Source: Cunninghamia lanceolata
Taxonomy: Eukaryota; Streptophyta; Pinopsida; Cupressales; Cupressaceae
Direction of reading: 5' to 3'
DNA length: 64,000 nt
Assembly (NCBI GenBank): GCA_027924645.1
Contig: BSBN01000809.1
Coordinates: 45,848,001-45,912,000 of the forward strand
Under the pieces are notes generated by a model. The model ran no database searches and was not told the origin of the DNA. It saw nothing but the letters and a program-made list of their open reading frames with translations. A program made the position numbers and the translations under genes. Numbering within the stretch: position 1 is the stretch's first letter; each line of letters begins with the position of its first letter. This document shows, one piece after another, positions 55,328 to 64,000 of the stretch.

Positions 55328-55375
55328 ATCTTTAATTTCCATTTTTAGCACTATCATTTCCTTCATGTGGAAATA
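55328..55375 (+). repeat. 48-bp duplication flanking COP2, right copy
   Basis: Matches 49274-49321 with two substitutions. Confidence 0.85.
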
Positions 55376-55460
55376 ACTACCTCTTTATCTTTGAAACCCC
55401 AAGGGGCAAGTAACTAAATCGATAAGTCTAAAACATTCTTACTAGTGACCATCAAAGTTT

Positions 55461-55605
55461 AGAAATTTGGAGCTAATGGTTTTATAACTTCAAAAATTCA
55501 AAGCTAAGGATTGAAAAAATCCAAAAAGTCTAAGCTAATGGTTGTAGAAGTCTAAAAAGCCAGTGATAAGGGTTTTAAGAGTTGAGAATTCCTAGCTAAG
55601 ACCAA
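55461..55605 (+). repeat. 31-bp tandem repeat (minisatellite), 4 full units plus part
   Basis: Units start at 55461, 55492, 55523, 55554 and 55585, each exactly 31 bp and sharing AAAAA...AGCTAAtGGTT-like cores. It lies in the ATH1 remnant between COP2 and COP3. Confidence 0.7.
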
Positions 55606-55633
55606 AATGTAGTCTTTGTGTTGCATTAAACAA

Positions 55634-57038
55634 TGTTGCAAGTATGGGCCTAATTGGTGTTGTCATTGATGTCAACATACTCATGTTGCATTGATGTCAA
55701 GGATTGGATGAGTTGTGTGCTGAGGATATTGAGAAAATTAGCCCTATCAGAAACAGAGAAGGATTGTGAAGATAGTAAAGTTCTATCAAGCAAAGATCCT
55801 AGTCAATTGAAGATCAGAGTATGCGCATCAAAGGGTTTGTAGATATGTGTTTGAAGGTGCTCCAGTCAAGATTTCAAAGATCCGCATGAAGATTTGGAGA
55901 AGTTATGTCCATATGAGTAAAACTAGTTCTGGTATGTTGTTTAGAGGTGACAGAGTGGCACAAATAGGTCCAGTGAGATTCAGAAATGCAATATCTTATT
56001 TTGTGGATCTGGTGGCATGTTTGGGAAGCTAATGTGAATTGACAACTTAATTGGCTCATTGTTTGGAGGTCCACAAGCAATCTTTCTAATGTCACAATGA
56101 GGACCGACTATGTTCTTGAGGTTCTAGATGAAGATGTGATTGATTACAGTAAGCAGAAGTGATGTGGATGTTCTTGGTGATTCAAGCAAGCTTGTGGGGG
56201 TCTCTAGATTGTGTCCAGTTCGTGTTGGTAGTCCACATTGAAGATTGAGCTCGTAATTGAAGATTTATCTTCAGGTGATGGTGTTCTTCTGAATCTTGGC
56301 CGACCGGATAACTTGTGTATGATCCTGAAGATGTTCTGTGAAGCATGGCATGTTCCTCAAAGAAGATTGAAGTCCCAGATCTGTGTGGCCAACAGTGTAG
56401 TGATATGCATGAAGTTTTTGTAACAAGTGAAGTTGTATTTTTGTAATTACTCTATAATAAAATAAAGTATGTTGTGCTGACTTTGATGATCATTCAAAGT
56501 TGATGTCATGTATAAATAAGAATTGTGAAGTCATTCAAAAGTGTCTGGAGTTGTGATGAGAATGTGGTAGAAAGGAGAGGAGCGAAAAGTAGTGCAGAGG
56601 TGTTGAGCTTAAATGGAACTGTCTCAAGCATAGTGAAGTTGTTAATCTCTAGTTCAAGTATGTAATATTTATATTATTTTCTAGACAGTGTGTCTCCTGT
56701 AGGCAGTGGGCCTCTTGTGAGCAGTGTGCTTGGGCAGTGTGCTTGGGCAATGAGCCCTAATTGGCAAGTGCCATTTTGTTCTTTCTTATTCTTTTAATAG
56801 AGAATACAATCTTAGGTTAGTCATCCCATGGTTTTTCCCTTAACCAGGTTTTCCATGTTAAAATCTTGGTGCTATATGTGTTGAATGTGTTTCTGCTCTT
56901 AAATTATTGCATTATGCTTCCATGATTAAATCATTGTTATGCTGTTGAAATATAAGAAGGCTTTAAGTGATTAAGGAACAAAAGTTTTGGTGACAACTGA
57001 TTCACCCCCCCTCTCAGTTATCTGTCCTAAAACCAACA
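55634..57038 (+). repeat. COP3 LTR 1
   Basis: TGTTGCAAG to ACCAACA. Palindrome at 56480-56500 (ACTTTGA/TCAAAGT around TGATCAT) and TATAAATA at 56511-56518. The right part, from the GCAGTG repeats near 56690, is shared with COP1. Confidence 0.87.
56480..56500. promoter_or_regulatory. Palindrome upstream of TATA box, COP3 LTR 1
   Basis: Arms ACTTTGA and TCAAAGT are perfect. The TATA box starts 11 bp further. Repeated at 62432-62452 in LTR 2. Confidence 0.55.
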
Positions 57039-57040
57039 AT

Positions 57041-57056
57041 TGGTATTAGAGCCAAG
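57041..57056 (+). other. COP3 primer-binding site
   Basis: TGGTATTAGAGCCAAG, initiator-Met type with one change. Confidence 0.8.
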
Positions 57057-57095
57057 TTCCTCTAGAAGAAGCTTAACCACTTGAGGAGATCCAAG

Positions 57096-58424
57096 ATGTC
57101 TTCCTACAAGAAGGATAGTCCAAGGTTTGATGGAATGAACTACACTCTTTGGAAAAGATGCATGGAATGTCACTTGCAATGTATGGGAATACAGTATTGG
57201 AACATGACTACAAAAGATTATATTCCTCCAAAGAATGGTCTGACAACTCTAGATGAAATTAGAAATGTTGAAGATAATCTTTAAGCTAAAGAAGCCTTAC
57301 TAAGTGCCTTATCTGATACAGAGTTGACAAATGTTATGGAATTAAAAACTGCGTATGAAATTTGGTCAAAGCTAGAGATAATACATGAAGGAGACAAAGA
57401 TATTAAATGTGCCAAGCTACAAAGTCTCAACGGAAAGTTTGAAAACCTGAAGATGAATGAAGATGAGAATATCACTACATTTATGCCAAAGGTAAATGAG
57501 CTTGTTTGTGGCATTAGATGTGCTGGTGGAACTTTGGATGAAGATGAGATTGTTGCCAAAGTTCTCAGATCCTTACCTCCTGCTTACAAACACAAGGTTG
57601 CTGCTATTGAGGAATTAAGATCTTTACCAAATATTATAAGGGATCAATTGGTTGGGAAGATAGATGCATTTGAATTGGCTGAGTTTGGAGATGCACTCCC
57701 CAAGACTGAATCTGCATTCAAAGCTAGAGCCTCTATAAAAGGTAAACAAAGGTATGACCCAGGAGAGAGCTCCTTAAAGAAATTAACATGGTATGATAAA
57801 GCAAGAAAAGATCTGGAAGAAGATGAGGTAGAAGCTGCTCAACTTGAAGCCCTTATTGCAAAAAGACTGCCAAGAGGATCCGGTAAGTATGAAGGAAAAT
57901 CGTCATTCAAATCTTTCAATTGCAACAAGATTGGTCATTTTGCCTCAAGATGTCCAAAAAGATTTTCAAGGCCAAACCCTAATAGATCAAGATTCCAAAA
58001 GAAGCGTTACTATGTTCAAGAAGATGATGATGGAGTAACGAATGATGAATCTAAGATAGGAAACAAATCTGGAAGTGACTGGGTGTTTATTGCCATCAAG
58101 GAAGAAGATCCAATGCCCATTGAATCTGTCAATCATAAAATGGTAGAAAGGGCTCTCACTGCTCAAGTTGAAGAAAAGGAAGAATGGGTCATTGATAGTG
58201 GATGCTCTCACCATATGACTGGTGACAAGAATAAGTTCATAAATCTAGAAAGATATGAAGGTGGAGTTGTAAAATTTGGAGATAATTTTGCTGGTAGAAT
58301 CAGAGGTAGAGGAACTATTTCTTTTGATGGAGAGAACAAAACTAGTGATGTTCTGTATGTTGAAGGCCTGAAGCATAATCTTCTCAGTGTTGGACAGATG
58401 GTTGACAAAGGCTATGATCTTTGA
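57096..58424 (+). pseudogene. COP3 gag and aspartic protease
   Basis: ATG 57096 (MSSYKKDSPRFDGMNYTLWK) opens a UBN2-type copia gag; TAA at 57282 replaces CAA, still present in the second unit. The frame then stays open for 366 codons: capsid helices (KVNELVCGIRC, VLRSLPPAYKHKV), zinc knuckle FNCNKIGHFASRC whose first Cys is Ser here, and protease WVIDSGCSHHMTGDKNKF with the DSG site and LYVEGLKHNLLSVGQM. It ends at TGA 58422. In active elements the protein forms particles and matures gag-pol. Confidence 0.87.
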
Positions 58425-59230
58425 TTCAAAAATAGAAAATGTAAGATCTTTGAAAGCTCTGGAATTGAGATTGCATCTGGTACACAAATAAAAGGTAACA
58501 TCTTCCACTTGGTTGGTACTGGCAAAAGTTGCTTATTTGTTCAAATTGATCAGAGTTGGTTGTGGCATAGGAGAATGTGTCATGTAAATTTTGAAAATAT
58601 CATCAAGATAAGCAACACTCAGGCTATAAGAGATCTTCCAAGACTGGTGAAACCTACTAATAGTTTGTGCAAAGAATGTTAGTTGGGTAAGCAGAACAGA
58701 GTCACATTTAAAAGTAAGGAACAATCTTCAACTGGATTGTTGGACTTGGTGCACACTGATCTATGTGGACCGGCAAGAATCAGGAGTCTGCAAGGTGATA
58801 GATATTTCATGTTACTGATTGATGACCACTCCCAGATGATGTGGGTGACTTTCCTAAAAGAGAAATCTGAAGCACTTGAGAAGTTCAAAATATTCAAGGC
58901 TATGGTAGAAAATGAAATGGGCATAAACATAAAATGTTTGAGGTCTGATAGAGGTGGTGAATTCACATCCAGAGAGTTCATAGAATTATGTGAGAAACAT
59001 GGGAGAAAGAGATAGTTATCTGCTCTAAGGACTCCACAGCAGAATGGAGTAGTGGAGAGAAAGAACCGGACCATCCAAGAAGCATCTAGAACCATGATGA
59101 TGGAAGCAAATGTTTATTAGATCTTTTGGAAATAAGTTGTAAGCACTGCTGTATATACTCTCAATCAGGTACAAATCAGAGGCAATACTGGTAAGACCCC
59201 TTATGAACTCGGGTTTGGCATCATCCTACT
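58425..59230 (+). pseudogene. COP3 integrase
   Basis: In frame with protease. The zinc region WLWHRRMCHVNFENI to SLCKEC (H-H-C-C) ends at TAG 58680. The core is open at 58683-59015: LDLVHTDLCGPARIR (Asp 1), CLRSDRGGEFTSREF (Asp 2), then TPQQNGVVERKNRT after TAG 59013 with the catalytic Glu present. TAG 59118 and TAA 59133 follow, then a frame change near 59215. All three catalytic residues are kept, and interruption is by stops only. Confidence 0.84.
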
Positions 59231-60366
59231 GTGAGGTATTTTAGAGTCTTTGGTAGTAAATGTTATATCAAAAGATATGAAGACCTTGGTAAGTTCGATG
59301 CTAGAAGTGATGAAGGAGTATTCTTGGGTTATTCTACTCAAAGCAAAGCTTACCGGTGTTATAACAAGAGATTAAGAAAGATTGTAGAAAGTACAAATGT
59401 GAAGGTTGATGAGGGTATGGAGAATCCCTCAACATTCTATGAGTTTGAAGAAGATGACCTAAATGATATCTCAGACCAAGAAGAACAAGTCCCAACTCCA
59501 GTTCAAATTTAGACTGATCTTGAGAATCTAGAAATTCAAGAAGAGGAGACTGGCTTGAATGAACCTGTCCAAAAACTAGAAGTGCAAGAGAATTCCAAAA
59601 CTCCAAAGTATGTAAGACTAAATCATTCTAAAAATTAGATCATAGGAGATAAAAGAAAAGTGTTCAAACAAGAAGAAATATTGCTCAAGATTTGGTAAAG
59701 CATTGTCTGATTTCAAAGATTGAACCAAAAATAGTTAGTGAACCATGCAATGATGAAAGTTGGATTAACGCAATGAAGGAGGAATTGATACAGATTGAAA
59801 AGAATCACACTTGGGATCTTGTTCCCAAACCTAAGGACAAAAATATGATTGGGACTAAATGGGTCTTCCAAAATAAACTAAATGAAGATGGTGAAGTAAT
59901 AAGAAACAAAGCCAGATTGGTCTGTAAGGGTTATTCTCAAGTAGAAGGAGTTGACTTTGAAGAAACTTTTGCTCTGGTAGCAAGGATTGAAGCAGTCAGA
60001 TTATTTCTTTCCTTTGTTTCCTTCAAAGATTTCAAGGTATATCAGATGGATGTCAAGTCTGCTTTCCTAAATGGTGATCTGGAAGAAGAGGTATACATTG
60101 AGCAACCGAATGGATTTCAATTATCTGATCATGAAGATATGGTCTACAAGCTGAAGAAGGCATTGTATGGACTCAAACAAGCACCAAGAGCCTGGTATGA
60201 AAGATTGGACAAACATCTTTTGAAGATTGGTTTCAACAAAGGAACTACTGACAGTAATCTGTATTTCAAGATTGATCATGAAAATATCTTGATTGTTGAA
60301 GTATTTGTTGATGATATCATTTTTGGAGGAAAAGACACATGTGTAAGACTTTTACAAATCAAATGA
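59231..60366 (+). pseudogene. COP3 integrase tail and reverse transcriptase
   Basis: 59231-59512 covers the IN C-terminal region ([31 protein letters not shown]). After stops, 59692-60366 is open: [75 protein letters not shown] and [10 protein letters not shown] (catalytic FVDD intact at about 60307). One frameshift at about 60345 separates it from the RNase H frame. Confidence 0.85.
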
Positions 60367-61256
60367 AAAGTGAATTTCAGATGTCTATGTTTGGGGAAAT
60401 GAATTTCTTCTTCGGTCTGCAAATCACTCAAACAAAGAAAGGAATCTTCATATCACAGACCAAATATGTGAAAGAATTGTTGAAGAAATTTGGGATGGAA
60501 GATTCAAAGCCAATGAATACTCCCATGGCAACTGGGTGTAAACTGAGCAAAGATGATGAATCTCCTAAGGCTTATCAGAAAAAGTATAGGTCAATGATTG
60601 GTGGACTACTCTACCTTACTCAAACTAGACCTGACATTATGAATGTTGTTGGTCTTGTTTCCAGATTCCAAGCTGATCCTAGAGAGTCTCATGTCATGGC
60701 AATTAAGAGAATTCTTAGATATCTGAAGGGAACAGTTGAGTATGGTTTATGGTATCCCAAGGATCATGGTTTCTCTCTCCATGCATATATAGATGCTAAT
60801 TGGGCAGGAGATGTGGATGACCGGAAGCGTACCAGTGGTGGTGCATTCTTTTTGGGGAAAAGATTGGTTTCTTGGCTAAGCAAGAAACAAGAGGCAATAT
60901 CTCTGTCCACTGTAGAAGCAAAGTATATTGCAGCAATAGGCAGTTGCACTCAAGTACTATGGATTAAGCAAATGTTAAGAGACATCATAATAGAGTATGA
61001 TGAACCTATCACAATCTTCTGTGACAACTTAAGTGCAATAAACTTATCAAAAAATCCATTGTTACATTCCAAGACAAAACATATATCCATCAAGTTTCAC
61101 TTTTTGAGAGAACAAGTGAACAAGAATGAAGTCAGACTAGAGTTTGTGCCCTCAAAGGATCAAATTGCAAACATTTTTACTAAAACTCTACCTAAGGACT
61201 CTTTTGAGTATCTCAGGGAGAAGTTAGGGGTTATTACCCCTCCGGTTCTGAATTAA
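60339..61256 (+). pseudogene. COP3 RT C-terminus and RNase H
   Basis: Open for 305 codons: QMSMFGEMNFFFGLQI, GMEDSKPMNTPM, GGLLYLTQTRPDIMNVVGL, then RNase H AYIDANWAGDVDDRKRTSGG (first Asp kept, neighbouring D of the family's DADWAG changed to N), STVEAKYIAAIGS (Glu), FCDNLSAINLSKN (Asp) and SKTKHISIKFHFLREQV. It ends TPPVLN, matching COP2's end. The nearest to intact pol segment in the window. Confidence 0.86.
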
Positions 61257-61590
61257 GATGTACTAATGTGCATCAGTCTAATGGATCCCACAGTCATATC
61301 TTTGTGATCCGGATTGGTGTTAGGAAGCTGCTACTTAGGGGGAGTAGTCAGCATGATTCTGAAGTATGAGAAGTGGTTGCAAGTATGTGCCCTTTGCCAT
61401 TGATGTCAAAGGGGGAGAGAAGACATGTGAAAAACAAAAGAGGTTGTTGATCAAAGGGGGAGCAATAAAGAAAGAAAATACATATGAATGGTTGATGTTG
61501 ATATGGAGAGCCAGTGAGGAGAAGTTCTTGTCTTGATGGTCAAAACAGTTTTTCACATCATATGTTGCCATCAAAGACAAAGAGGGAGAT
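61257..61590 (+). other. COP3 post-pol region with four polypurine motifs
   Basis: TAGGGGGAG (61336), AAAGGGGGAG (61408), CAAAGGGGGAG (61452) and AAAGAGGGAGAT (61579-61590), the last touching LTR 2. Confidence 0.75.
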
Positions 61591-62978
61591 TGTTGCAAGT
61601 ATGGGCCTAACTGGTGTTGTCATTGATGTCAACATACTCTTATTACATTGATGTCAAGGATTGGATGAGCTGTGTACTGAGGATATTGAGAAAATTAGCC
61701 CTATCAGAAATAGAGGACTGTGAAGACAATAAAGTTCTATCAAGAAAAGATCCCATTCAGTTGAAGATCAGAGTATGTGCATCAAAGGGTTTGTAGATAT
61801 GTGTCTAAAGGTGCTCTAGTCAAAATTTCAAAGATCCGCATTAAGATTTGGAGAAGTTATGTCCATATGAGTAAAACTGGTTCTGGTAGTTGTTCAGAGG
61901 TGACAGAGTGGCACAAATAGGTCCGGTGAGATCCGGAAATGCAATATCTTGTTTTGCAAATCTGGTGACATGTTTGGGAAGCTAATGTGAATTGACAACT
62001 CAATTGGCTTGTGGTTTGGAGGTCCACAAGCAATCTTTCTAATGTGACAGTGAGGACCGACTGTATTCTTAAGGTTCCAAATGAAGATGAGATTGATTAC
62101 AGTAAACAGAAGTGGTGTGGATGTTCTTGGTGATTCAAGAAAGCTTGTGGGGGTCTCTAGATTGTGTCAAGTTTGTGTTGGCTGTCCGCATGGAAGATTG
62201 ATCTTGTAATTGAAGATTTATCTTTGGGTGATAGTGTTCTTCCTAATCTTGGTTGACCAGATGACTTGCGTATGATCCTGAAGATGTTCTACGAAGCATG
62301 GCATGTTCCTCAAAGAAGATTGAAGTCCCAGATATGTGTGGCCGACAATGTAGTGATATGCATGAAGTTTTTGTAACAAGTCAAGTTGTATTTTTATAAT
62401 TGCTCTATAATAAAATAAAGTATGTTGTGCTGACTTTGATGATCATTCAAAGTTGATGTCCTATATAAATAAGAATTGTGAAGTCATTCAAAAGTGTCTA
62501 GAGTCACGATGAGAATGTGGTAGAGAGGAGAGGAGCAAAAAGCAGAGCAGAGGTGTTGAGCTTAAAAGGAACTGTCTCAAGCATAGTGAAGATACTAATC
62601 TCCAGTTCAAGTATGTAATATTTATATTATTTTGTAGACAGTGTGTCTCTTGTAGGCAGTGGGCCTCTTGTGAGCAGTGTGCTCGGGCAGTGAACCCTAA
62701 TTGGCAAGTGTCATTTTGTTCTTTCTTTTTCTTTTAACAGAGAATACAATCTTGGGTTAGTCACCCTGTGGTTTTTCCCTTAACCGGGTTTTCCACGTTA
62801 AAATCTCGGTGTTATATGTGTTGAATGTGTTTCTACTCTTAAGTTATTGCATTATGCTTCCATGATTAAATCATTATTATGCTATTGAAATATAAGAAGG
62901 CTTCAAGTGATTAAAGAACAGAAGTTTTGGTGACAACTGATTCACCCCCCCTCTCAGTTGTTTTTCCTAATACCAACA
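61591..62978 (+). repeat. COP3 LTR 2 (shared middle LTR of the tandem)
   Basis: TGTTGCAAG to ACCAACA, collinear with LTR 1. TATAAATA is at 62464-62471. Confidence 0.87.
62432..62452. promoter_or_regulatory. Palindrome upstream of TATA box, COP3 LTR 2
   Basis: Same as 56480-56500: perfect arms ACTTTGA/TCAAAGT. Confidence 0.5.
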
Positions 62979-62980
62979 AT

Positions 62981-62996
62981 TGGTATCAAAGCCAAG
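62981..62996 (+). other. Primer-binding site after LTR 2
   Basis: TGGTATCAAAGCCAAG, identical to the COP1 PBS; it marks LTR 2 as also the 5' LTR of a second unit. Confidence 0.8.
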
Positions 62997-63035
62997 TTCC
63001 TTTAGAAGAATCTTAACCGCTTGAGGAGATCCAAG

Positions 63036-63969
63036 ATGTCTTCCTACAAGAAGCATAGTCCAAGGTTTGATGGAATGTCACTTGCAATGTATGGGAATAT
63101 AGTATTGGAACATGACTACAAAAGAGTATATTCTTCCAAAGAATGGTCTGACAACTCTAGATGAAATTAGAAATACTAAAGATAATCTTCAAGCTAAAGA
63201 AGCCTTACTAAGTGCCTTTTCTGATACAGAGTTGACAAATGTTATGGAATTAAAAACTGCATATGAAGTTTGGTCAAAGCTAGAGATACTACATGAAGGA
63301 GACAAATATGTTATACGTGCCAAGCTACAAAGTCTGAAAGGAAAGTTCAAAATCCTGAAGATGAATGAAGATAAGAATATCACTACATTTATGCCAAAAG
63401 TAAATGAGCTTGTTTGTGGCATTAGATGTGCTGATGGAACTTTCGATGAAGATGAGATTGTTGCTAAAGTTCTCAGATCCTTACCTCCTGCTTACACACA
63501 CAAGGTTGTTGTTATTGAGGAATTCAGATCTTTACCAAATATTACAAGGGATCAATTGGTTGGGAAGATAGTTGCATTTGAATTGGCTGAGTTTGGAGAT
63601 GCACTCCCCAAGACTGAATCTGCATTCAAAGCTAGAGCCTCTATAAAAGGTAAACAAAGGTATGACCCAGGAGAGAGCTCCTCAAATAAATTAACATGGT
63701 ATGATAAAGAAAAAAAAGATCTGGAAGAAGATGAGGCAGAAGCTGCTCAACTTGAAGCCCTTATTGTAAAAAGAATGCCAAGAGGATCCAATAAGTATGA
63801 AGGAAAATTGCCCTTCAAATGTTTCAATTGCAACAAGATTGGTCGTTTTGCCTCAAGATGTCTAGAAAGATTTTCAAGGCCAAACCCTAATAGATCAAGA
63901 TTCCAAAAGAAGTGTTACTATGTTCAAAAAGATGATGATGGAGTAACAGATGATGAATCTGAGATATGA
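63036..63969 (+). pseudogene. Second COP3-type gag (unit continues past window)
   Basis: ATG 63036 (MSSYKKHSPRFDGM) is followed by a 32-bp deletion relative to COP3, between two ATGGAATG repeats, which shifts the frame. From 63112 the frame is open for 285 codons: capsid helices, KVNELVCGIRCADGTFDEDE and zinc knuckle CFNCNKIGRFASRC, where the His is Arg (COP3 instead lost the first Cys). TGA at 63967 replaces GGA. Sequence homologous to COP3 continues to the last base, so protease and pol should follow to the right. Confidence 0.85.
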
Positions 63970-64000
63970 AACAAATCTGGAAGTGACTGGGCGTTTATTG

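Larger units (their letters stand above)
55634..62978 (+). mobile_element. COP3, copia (Sirevirus-like) element, first unit of a tandem
   Basis: LTR 55634-57038, PBS, gag, protease, integrase, RT and RNase H in copia order, PPT array, LTR 61591-62978. The second LTR is again followed by a PBS and gag (62981-64000), so one LTR is shared by two units. The reading is far better kept than in COP2, but stops and at least three frameshifts remain. Multiple CAAAGGGGGAG motifs and the initiator-Met PBS fit the Sirevirus group; no env-like ORF is present. Confidence 0.88.

Noticed and set aside
1..64000. CRISPR arrays, tRNA or rRNA genes, bacterial operons
   Set aside because: No spaced short repeats, no cloverleaf-like segments and no prokaryotic gene layout were seen; content is plant retroelement throughout.

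Overview
The window is a block of nested, decayed transposable elements from a large-genome seed plant. A gymnosperm (conifer-type) genome is the best guess, because the DNA is AT-rich, the LTR retrotransposons are nested and long decayed, and an integrated plant pararetrovirus is present. This is inferred from content; no species can be named. I found no intact host gene, tRNA, rRNA or CRISPR array. Everything recognisable is a Ty3/gypsy or Ty1/copia retroelement, a caulimovirid-like insertion, or a captured scrap of a cellular gene.

Layout. (1) 1-38314 is a giant gypsy element ('G1') of Tat-like organisation. Its LTRs are at least 4.2 kb (1-4182 and 34095-38314) and each carries a large decayed ORF. 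A PBS-like site follows at 4189. A leader with captured pieces of eIF2-gamma and VPS15 (25319-26022) precedes gag, PR, an extra RNase H, RT, RNase H and IN (27865-33330). (2) Inside the G1 leader sits COP1 (5470-22569, TSD CTTGG), a pol-less copia element of Sirevirus-like layout. It has a coiled-coil, four-zinc-knuckle gag and a long env-position ORF. (3) That ORF is split at about 8672/18180 by an endogenous pararetrovirus ('EPRV') made of two head-to-head fragments, with inverted arms of 2,964 bp each. (4) G1 itself interrupts the gag of an older Athila-like gypsy element, ATH1 (38315-49321). ATH1 is also interrupted by TRG1 (39320-44821, TSD ATCAA), a gag-protease-only gypsy element. (5) COP2 (49322-55327) is a copia element flanked by an unusual 48-bp direct duplication. 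(6) COP3 (55634-62978) is a copia element arranged as LTR-internal-LTR-internal, running off the right edge.

Relations. The order of nesting gives ATH1 before G1, G1 before COP1, and COP1 before EPRV. COP1, COP2 and COP3 share an initiator-Met-type PBS and runs of CAAAGGGGGAG polypurine motifs. COP1 and COP3 also share the 3' half of their LTRs, so COP1 looks like a non-autonomous partner of a COP3-like family. COP2 and COP3 LTRs carry a palindrome just upstream of the TATA box that differs by compensatory changes. Where two copies can be compared, most stop codons in the EPRV are CGA-to-TGA or CAG-to-TAG changes, as expected from deamination of methylated cytosines in silenced DNA.

All coordinates come from reading the sequence by eye. 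Family names rest on remembered motifs, not on database searches.
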